Part shown: in pieces, positions 56,091 through 64,000 of the stretch
Position numbering within the stretch: the stretch's first letter is position 1
Layout of the letters: each line of letters starts with the position of its first letter
Source of the DNA: Monarcha castaneiventris obscurior
Lineage: Eukaryota; Chordata; Aves; Passeriformes; Monarchidae
Assembly: GCA_026261815.1 (NCBI GenBank)
Contig: JAMPIT010000269.1
Location: 682,001-746,000 of the forward strand
DNA: 64,000 nucleotides
Direction: 5' to 3'
Notes under the pieces: generated by a model
Told to the model about the DNA's origin: nothing
Database searches by the model: none
Seen by the model: only the letters and a program-made list of their open reading frames with translations
Made by a program: the position numbers and the translations under genes

Positions 56091-56396
56091 TGTTTGCCCG
56101 CAGGATCAGGCTTCCCCGGCTCCGAGAGGCAATGGCTTTTCCATGGAAATGCATTTTCCATGTAAATGCTCTTTGAGGGCTGTTTAGCTGGAAGTGGCAG
56201 CGGTGACAGCTCCGATCCTCCCGGGAACCGCTGCAGTCACTGTTGGTTTTCTCCTAAAATGATGGATCTTGATCTCTCCGCCTTTCAACTTTTGTGGATT
56301 TTGGGTTGTTTTTTTTCCCCCTGAACTGAGCTGTCCTTGATAAATAAACAGGAACAAAAAAATGCCTCGGAGCCAGGGAGGGAATTCCAGCCTGCA
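56091..56396. other. Intergenic, nothing recognised
   Basis: Unique sequence with no repeat or exon seen. Confidence 0.45.
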
Positions 56397-56486
56397 CGGG
56401 GGAAGAAAGGGAAATAAACCGGGGAAAAAAGGGAAATAAACTGGGGAAAAAAGGGAAATAAACCGGGGAAAAAAGGGAAATAAACC
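56397..56486. repeat. 22-bp minisatellite, 4 copies
   Basis: Unit 'ggggaaaaaagggaaataaa' plus 'cc/ct'. Each contains AATAAA, but there is no gene beside it that would use them. Confidence 0.94.
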
Positions 56487-58779
56487 GACCCAGCTGGATC
56501 CCAAGGGATGGGAATCCCAAATTCCTGCTCAGCGGGATAAACCCTGGGCACCTCACATCCATCCAAGCACCCCCTCCTAAGCCTGGGCACCAGCTTGGCT
56601 TTTCCTTGCCTTTTTTATGGAATTTCTGGCCCTTTCACCCCCACCCTGGGAGGTCCAAGCAGCTCTCCCAGGCTCCAGCCCCGCCCTCATTTTTCTGGAA
56701 GGGCCCTTTGGGCAGAGGGGTTTGGAATTGAAATCCACGAGCAAAATTCCTCCTTTTTTCCCCCCTCTTTTTGCATTAAATATTCCATTAATACAACATC
56801 CCAAGTCCCCAAAGCAGGAGGGGGTGTTAAAATAAAAATCCACCACCCCCTGTTGCTCCCCAGATCTTCCCAACGCAGGAATTTCATTTCTGGCTAAATC
56901 CCAGAGGGAAATGAGAGGAGTTTGAGGGAAGGATGGAGGAGGAAATTAAAAAAAAAAAAAAAAATCCCCTCACCCAAACAGAAATTAATGAATTAAAGGC
57001 AATCAGAGCGATCTGGGAGAGGAGGTGGAAATGGGGAAAGCTCCTGATGGGAATGGGAGCGGGATCTCTCCATCATTTCCATTTCCCAGCACGCCGGGAC
57101 TCAGGACGAGCTATTAAGGAGCTGACATTTCGAGGAGTATTTAAACCCTTCTTAGATTAAAGCTTTTTTATTCCCTCCAACTCCCAGCCCCTCCACATTC
57201 CCTAACATTTGCCCCCCTCCTTAGAGCGGATTTATTCCTGGAGTTCCTCAGTGCCTCCATCCTCTTTTTTTTTTGGTTTTTTTTTTCCCTCTGTATTTAC
57301 CACGGAGCTAATGGGGAATAAACAAGGAGCAAAACGAAGCCGTTCCAGCTATAAATAATTGATGGACACGGCGGCTCCTCACGGATCCCACACAGGTCCC
57401 GCGCACGTGGGCACGGAACGAGCGGGAGCTGAGAAATTCCAGCTCCTCGCAGACGGGAGAGAAAGAAAAGCCAAAAAAAAAAGACAAAAACAACAAAAAA
57501 AAAGGAGAATATTCCTGCCTGACCCATTCCAGCTCTGAAATCCAGGTATCACCTCCTGGGTGGTGCCACCCCGGGCTGTGCCAGCCCCTGTCCCCGTGAG
57601 GGCACGGCCACAATGCGGCGGAACGGCCGCGGATAATTAAACTTTGCCGTGAGGAGATAAAGCCGAGATGGGCTTTTTTTTTCCCTCGGAGCTTTTCACA
57701 TCCCAGCTGGAGGCAGCAGATAAGGTGGAAATTGGCCTATTTTCCAGCCCGGAGTGGCTTTGCTGCAACAACGCGGGGAAAATTCAGATTTTTTTTCGCC
57801 CGGACCCTTTCTTTGAAATCAAAATTTGAGGGGTTGCGCCTCCGCTCCGGGAATGCGGCACCTCCTGGGATCAGTGGGATCTGTGTCCTGCTGGGAATGA
57901 GGGGAAAAGCCCAGGGGATAATCCTGGATCCTTCTCCCAGGATGTTTTCCTGGGATGCTGAGTGTCCTTGTACCCAGTACCGGGATCCACGGGGTCACCA
58001 GGAATCGGCTTTAAATCCCAAATCTGGTGGGCTCTGCTCTAATTCCAGCCCTGCCTGGCTGGGAATGAGTTCCATGGGCACAGGATGCCGGGAAGAGCCA
58101 GAGAGCGATCCCAGGATGTCCCTCAGACCCCAGGATGTCCCCTGCCACTCTTGGGCTGAAAATTCCGTTTTTAGAAGGATTTGGGAGCGCCGGAGCTTGA
58201 ACTCAGCGTGGTTTTCCAGGGAAATCATCTCCATGGGATCTGCTGGGAATGGGAGTTGCAGGAGTGGGAATTGAGCTGAGCATTCCCTAGAGCATCCAGG
58301 GGAGTGAAACCCAGGACTGATCATCAGGGATTTGGGAAGCAGTGGGAATTCTGTTCGCTTGGATTCATCCAGGGCTTAATTAATTGTAATTCCATGCACA
58401 TATGAATTTGTATGGACACAAAAGGGCCCCTATGAATGGGGCTGTTTGTGTTGCAGAACTCCCCAAAATTCCATAAAAACCTTATGGAAACTGGGAAACG
58501 GAGTGAGAAGAAGCTGGGAGCTGCTGGGAATGGATCCATCTCCATGGGAAACGGATGGGCCCCACTTCTCCCAGAGCTGGGATCATCCCGTGGGGCAGCA
58601 GTGTTGGAGCATCCTGAAAGGTCCGGGTAAAAATTCCTGCTTTTCCTGGCAGGGGTGGAGGGGCTGATGGGGGAGAGAAGCCAGGCTCAGCTCCCAGCAC
58701 ATCCCAATCCCGTTTCCCTTCCTGCTGGATCGGAGCCTTCATCTCCAAAAAACCCGGAGCCGGGAGCTCCGTGGAGGCC
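56487..58779. other. Intergenic, nothing firmly recognised
   Basis: T-runs and A-runs at 56945-56963, 57266-57290 and 57470-57500. 57600-57730 is free of the usual repeat words (gcggcggaacggccgcgg... then ggataattaaactttgcc). No exon was recognised. Confidence 0.4.
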
Positions 58780-59120
58780 TCATTAATGGATGTTTGCCGA
58801 GCGCTCCGGAATCCTGCGGGAAGCGCGGCTGCGCTATCGGGGCGCCGAATCTTTTCCCGACTTTTATCCGCTCGCTCCAGAGGGGCTTTGTGGGTGATAA
58901 ACTCCTGCTCTGCCATCGCCTCCCCGGCCCCAACCGAGGCGCTGATGGCTCAGGAAAAATTATAAAAAAATTACGGATAAACCCCAAACCCTTGGAAGAA
59001 TCCGTCTGTGCTGAGATAATTCCGCTTATGTAACACATTATCTGCCTTTCTCTTCCCCGGGATTTCATTTCTCTGGGATATTTGCATGAAAACGGGAGCT
59101 TTGTTGCTTAGGAAATTCAG
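58780..59120. promoter_or_regulatory. Candidate conserved non-coding island
   Basis: About 340 bp with unusual wording for this flank: 'cattaatggatgtttgccga', 'gcgctatcggggcgccga', 'gtaacacattatctgcc' (GATA core on the other strand) and the POU octamer ATTTGCAT at 59080-59087. Motif-based suspicion only. Confidence 0.35.
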
Positions 59121-61127
59121 CTGCTGGCCCCATTCTGCTGCACTCGAGTGACGGCCTTTGTGCCGAGCTCTCTTCCTGCCTCCTCGGGAATGAGATCCCT
59201 GCTTTTAGAGGGAAAAACGGACCTGGGAAAGCTTTTCCTGGTCCCACTTGGCCAGAGGGGCTGCGAGGAGGGAGCTCAAAATGCCCGGGCTTTGCTGGGT
59301 CCTTGAGCTCAGGGGATTTTTGGGGAAAAGGGTTTTTTTGGGGGAAAAAATGGGAAGGGTTGGGGGTGTTCAGGAGGAGCTGGGAAAGGAGGATCAGCTG
59401 AGTGTCCCATGGCACTCCAGCCTTGGGTTTTCCAAGGATTCCCACTGGGAATCCAAGGTCTGAGCAAGGGATGCTCAGGAGGCCACCAGGGGCTTCAGGA
59501 CGCCTTTAGGTATCCATGGATTTTGTCTCTGATGTTGGATTGGTCCCGGCAAGAAAAGCCCCGGGAAATAGGAGGGGAAAGTCCACAGGAAACTTTGGAA
59601 TGTCTCAAATTAAACATATTCCCAGCCGAAAATGCAAACGGAGACGTTTTTGTGCGTTGTAAATCCCTGGTTTCCCACTCTTCATTCCCTGGCGCTGCCT
59701 GGGGTTTTGTGGATGACAAACAAGAGGAAAAGGTTGGAAATCATTCCAAGGGGGGAGAAGGAGGAGCAGAGCCACACTGGGAGCAGAGAACACGGATGAG
59801 ATCCGGGATGTTCCCAACCAGCAGGATCCTCCCTGGCCCTTCCCACCTGCGCTCTGCCCTTTTCCAGATGTATAAATCATCCAGGCCGGGTGGAGGGATT
59901 CTTCCAGGGAATTTTTCTGGCTCCGGGCCTTCCAGCAGAGATAAAAGATAAAGATAAAAACCCCGGGACGGTGGTCCTGCCACCTTTGATGAAAAATTCA
60001 TGGATACGTGCTGGAAAAATGGATATAGACTGGAAAAAGGGGTGTAGACTGGAAAAACGGATGTGGACTGGAAAAACCCACTGGATATGGCCCCAAAGCC
60101 CCATGGGGACCCCAGTGGGGGACAGGGGGGTGGGAGCAGCGTCACCCCCCAGGGGTGGCACTCACAGCCCTCATTCCCACGCTTTTTCCCGGGATAAACC
60201 TTTGATTCCCTCTGCCAGCACCGTAACGGCTCCGGAACGACTTCCTGGCACATTCCCATTTTAATAAAAATTATAGAGGGGAAGAGCGATGATGTGGCAC
60301 TTGAAACTGAAACCCGGCTATTTCTTCCATCTTTATCATCCTGGGAAACGCAATATTTTGACATTTCCGAGGAGCTGCAGCATTGTGGATTTCTATTTTT
60401 TTTTTTTTTTTTTCCAGATGTATTTTATCTTTCCCTGTACGGTATCAGCCCAGCTCGTCTCCGTTTTCTAATTTCATTAACTGGCACCGAGAATAAACCC
60501 CTTTATTTCCCCCGGAATTTCCACCCACTCAACATTTTCCATTCTCCCATTCCATAAAGATCTCCGTGTAAGATGTTTTTCCAGCCTGATTGCTCCGGGA
60601 AAGAAATTGCAGGGGAGAAAAACTCGGAGTCTGAGAGGAGCCCTGAGGGGTCCTGGGGGCACCCTGGGCTCTGCCACCTTCCCCAGGCAGGAAAAACCTC
60701 ACCAGGGAAGAATTCCAAGTGGCGAGGGCTTGGATGGGCAGGAAACAGCAGAATTCCGTGCTGGGAGGTGATGGGATAAGGGAGCAAAGGAGGAAGGGGA
60801 GGAATCTCTTTTAAAGGGATTTTTCAGCCTCTTCCTGACACAAAAAGGGTCAGAAGGATCTTCTTCTGCTCTCATTTCTTGGTGTTTTAGGGAAATTTGC
60901 AGCTCCAGGTTTTATTTCCAAGCTTGGAGGCAGAGGGAAGGTCAGGGGAGCTTGGAAAGGTCAGGCCTGGAATTCTGCTTTGAGGGGCAAGAGGTGAAGA
61001 TCTCAGGGATGCAGACCCAGGGGATCTCCAGCTTGGGAAGTTTTTGGGAAGTTTGGGGGGATCTGAAGCACCTTGGCTTCCCTGTGCCCAGGCTGGATCA
61101 GCTTGGGGCATCCCAGGGTGGTCTTGC
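59121..61127. other. Intergenic, with a short ~20-bp tandem at 60008-60078
   Basis: Four units of 'actggaaaaacggatgtgg' type occur at 60008-60078. A T-run lies at 60397-60413. No exon was recognised. Confidence 0.5.
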
Positions 61128-61290
61128 AGGGAATCATGGAATGGTTGGGATAAAAGAGCTTCCAGAGAATCCTGGAATGGTTGGGATAAAAGAAAGAGCT
61201 TCCATAGGGCCATGGAATGGTTGGGATGAAAGAGCTTCCAGAGAATCACGGAATCATTGGGATAAAAGACCTTTCATAGGGCCATGGAAG
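61128..61290. repeat. ~35-39 bp minisatellite derived from CR1 terminal wording
   Basis: Four to five units of 'gaatcctggaatggttggga' plus 'taaaagagcttccaga'. 'atcatggaatggttggga' is the reverse complement of the CR1 3' terminus, so the array seems seeded by a CR1 end. Confidence 0.85.
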
Positions 61291-62039
61291 CATTTGGGTT
61301 GAAAAAGACATTTCAGCATTCCAGGCCGTTCTGCAGCTTCCTTGGATGGGGATCCGGCGGGAGCAGCCACAAAGCTCCCACCCTGGGCGGCGATGGGAAT
61401 CATAATAATTCCATTCCCGCTAATCCTCCCAAATTGGCCGGAGCCATTCCTGACCCAGGGGTTTCCATTGAGCTGACAGAGACAAGGAGCAGCAGGAGAT
61501 GCAGGGTTGGGATTCCTCAGCCCTTCCAAAGGGAGCTGGGATCAATCCCTCTCAGGCAATTCCAGGGTTATTTCCCATTTCCCTCCTCCATAATCCCCTC
61601 TGGCCGCTGATCAACCCTTCCCATTTAGAATTCCATTGGATTTTCCTGATGTTTAATGGCCCTCGAGCTGCTGCTCCTCAGAGCCCGGGGATGTGGGAAT
61701 TTGCTTTTGTTCCAGGGCAAAGCTGAGGAATCCCAAGGGAAAAATGGGAATCTGGATCCAACGGGCAGCTGAGAGCTCGCCGACCTCCTTCTGACCACCC
61801 CAACATTCCCTCTGCTCCAAAAATCCACCCGGAGCATCCCAAACCTCGCAGCACCTCAACAATTCCACCCCAGCACCTCCAGCAGGATGAGGGTGAAATA
61901 ATCCTAAAAAAGCCATAAATTGATGGATTTAGGGATAGCTGCTCCTGACTCCCAGCTCTCCGTGCCCTCCCCAAACATTCCCAGCCCTTCCCAGCCTTTC
62001 CCAGGGCCGAGCAGAAAGGGGGAAAAGCAGGGAGTGCTT
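61291..62039. other. Intergenic, nothing recognised
   Basis: Unique sequence. Confidence 0.45.
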
Positions 62040-62110
62040 TACCCAGCTGTAACAAGGCCCCTATTAATTATGCATTGGAAGCTAATGAACATTTTAATTC
62101 CATGTATCCC
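62040..62110. promoter_or_regulatory. Candidate AT-rich regulatory element
   Basis: 'cctattaattatgcattgga', 'agctaatgaacattttaatt': several homeodomain/POU-like cores in 70 bp, with no repeat similarity in the window. Confidence 0.3.
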
Positions 62111-63689
62111 CCTCTTCCCATTTCCCCCCCGCCCCTTTCCTTCTCCTTTAAATAAATATTTCAGCATCTCTGGAGCGCTGGGAGCGGGGCCGAGCAGGTT
62201 GATTTAATCTCCCGTCCCTGCTCTTTGCCGAGCAGGAATTCTCTCATCTGCCTCCCGCACACGGCAAATCCTCGCCGGGGGAAGGAGGGGGATCAGAGCC
62301 CATCCAGAGCTTCCCTCCTTCCCTTTGGAAGTCCTTCAAGGATTTCGAGGAAGATGCGATTCACGGCTTTTCATCGCTCTGCTCGTTAACTCTTCGGGAT
62401 CCGAACCCACCGGAGGCTCCCTGGATTCCCACAGTGGCAGATTTCCCAGCTTGTCCCACAGAGGAAAATTCCCTCTGCTCTCTCCCGAATTTCCCCATGG
62501 CTTGGCTTGGTTTGGGTCCATTTATCCCGGAATTGCCACAAAATCCCTGAGAACACAAAGAAATTCAATCTCTTCCCAGCACTGCCAAGCCCTGGGGCTC
62601 CCAAATCCACCTGAAAAAACGAATCCCTGGATCCAGGCAGGTCCCACCTCGGACAGGGGATGGATCACCGGCGACACCAGAGATGTTTGATGTGGATTTT
62701 GGGGCAATTAATTCCTGATTTCCCACCCGCAGCCCCGTCCTGGGGCAGGGATGAAGGGGTGTGGATGGAAAGATGGAAGGATGGGATTGATTCCCTTTTC
62801 CTGGCCTGGAAAAGAGCCCCAGCTGAGGCCAGCTGAGCTCAGCACCATCCCCGGGCAGGTCGACGTCCAGGCAGGGATGAAGCACAAAAGGAGAATTATT
62901 TCCATTTAATCCTTGCAGTATTTAAGGGGAAAAATATCCACGGTAACAGCGAGGTTCTTGGGGGAGAAATAATTTTTTGAAAGCCTGGAGTCTGCACAGA
63001 AAAAAAACCAGCACCGGAAAATCTAAATAATGACCATGGAGCTGGAAAAGAGCTCCCAGAAAATCCTGACTCTGCAGAGACCTCGGAGGGGTTGTCTGGA
63101 TCCGACTGATTCCTCTGACTCCTCATCTCCTGGGAGCTCCTCCGTGGCTGAGGCCAGCCCGGGATCAGAGAGCTTTCCTGAGGATGGGAGCGCAACATTC
63201 CACACATCTCCTGGAAACCTTCCAGGGAATCGCTGCCCGTTTTCCTTCCGATTCAGCAAAATCCTCCCCATTTTTCAATTTTACACTTCGTGCTCCAAAC
63301 CTTCACTGGAGACGGGCAAAGGTCAGCGGGTGGCGAGAGGTTGGACACGAGGATTCGGGGCTGATTTATGGCTCCCTAAAACGCAAACCCTGAACCCTGC
63401 CCTGCCCGAGCTCGGGAATTGATCCCATAAAACATTTTTGGGAGTCCTGGCGCTGATCCGTCGTTGTCCCGCTGACCTCAAGTGGACAATGGACACCATT
63501 TTCCCCCCATGGAAACTCCTCACAGGGATGTTCCTCTGCAGGACACGGCTGAGATGAAATGAAGTCAGGTTTGGGGATGATCCCACAATCCCCGAGTTTG
63601 GAAAAGCTCTCCAAGGTCACCGAGTCTGACCTGTGCCAAATCCCCACCTTGTCCCCATCCCAGAGCTCCGAGCGCCGCGTGCAGGAATT
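62111..63689. other. Intergenic, nothing recognised
   Basis: An open frame at 63030-63422 (Ser/Pro-rich, 130 codons) has no family resemblance and no splice or start context worth calling. Confidence 0.4.
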
Positions 63690-63745
63690 CCTTGGACACC
63701 TCCAGGGATGGGGATTCCAAACCCCCTGGGCAGCCCCAGCACCCC
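63690..63745 (-). mobile_element. CR1 LINE tail fragment
   Basis: 'ccttggacacctccagggat', 'ggggattccaaaccccctgg': reverse complement of the conserved CR1 tail core. The same stretch appears at 6983-7035 inside the GFRA2 intron. Confidence 0.65.
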
Positions 63746-63821
63746 AATCGCCCCTTCCCAGGAGGCTCATTCCCACTGGGATCATTCCCATTATCAACAG
63801 GGAATAAAAGGAAGCTCCCAG

Positions 63822-63995
63822 TGATTAATTAACTCCCAAGTGTTTAATTACCCTCTGAACATCCACTGGACATCCCTGGCTCCATCTCCCAGCATTCACA
63901 ACACTCGACATTCCCAATTAGCCGTAATTAAGGATGACAACCAATCCCTGTGTTTACACCACCCATTAAAATCCCAAATTTTCATTATTCCCGGT
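63822..63995. other. AT-rich segment at window end
   Basis: 'gtgattaattaactcccaag', 'tgtttaattaccctctg', 'cccaattagccgtaattaag': four TAATTA/TTAATT cores in about 120 bp. It runs off the window. Confidence 0.3.
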
Positions 63996-64000
63996 CCCCA

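Noticed and set aside
63030..63422. 130-codon Ser/Pro-rich open frame starting MTMELEKSS
   Set aside because: I could not link it to any protein family, and nothing around it suggests a promoter, splice site or terminator; chance frames of this length are common in this GC-rich DNA.
12291..64000. Functional kappaB sites from the many GGGAATTCC words
   Set aside because: The word is a general feature of the sequence and its repeats, so individual occurrences carry no evidence of function.

Overview
The window is vertebrate, almost certainly avian nuclear DNA, probably from a songbird microchromosome. The evidence is split, GT-AG spliced coding exons, many 5'-truncated CR1 LINE tails of avian type (ending in forms of 'aaccattccaggattcc'), very short introns, high GC with G/C runs, and an exceptional density of minisatellites. 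There is no bacterial gene organisation and no operon.

One protein-coding gene can be supported: the 3' half of GFRA2 (GDNF family receptor alpha-2, the neurturin co-receptor) on the + strand. Six coding segments can be read: 872-1220, 9794-9903, 9978-10118, 10198-10373, 11056-11109 and 11250-11378. They join in frame into about 318 residues covering the end of the D1-D2 linker, domains D2 and D3, the C-terminal linker and a GPI-anchor signal. The 5' exons lie upstream of the window. A candidate 3' UTR runs to about 12290, with an AATAAA at 12268-12273.

Layout. 1-871: intron with a C-rich minisatellite and a segment duplicated at 3356-3575. 872-11378: GFRA2 exons. The 8.57-kb first intron is largely tandem arrays (1221-2493, 4470-5705, 6325-6857, 7886-8290) plus one AT-rich candidate regulatory island (6111-6300). 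12291-64000: about 52 kb with no recognisable exon. It holds CR1 tails in both orientations, minisatellites of 11-60 bp period, and a 33-42 kb cluster of long pyrimidine-rich arrays, including (ATCC)n and (CCCAT)n. In mammals, as I recall, the 3' side of GFRA2 faces a large gene desert, so an empty flank fits.

The most notable observation is that the minisatellite abutting the D2 exon has copied the exon's own 5' splice site. Five near-perfect decoy donors (cag|gtaaa) and two degenerate ones lie within 1.2 kb of the true donor, each followed by G-runs. The sequence just before the same exon is also duplicated 2.7 kb downstream, with homology ending 2 nt before the acceptor AG. I found no convincing new gene system. 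The many long open frames in the window are by-products of stop-free tandem repeats.
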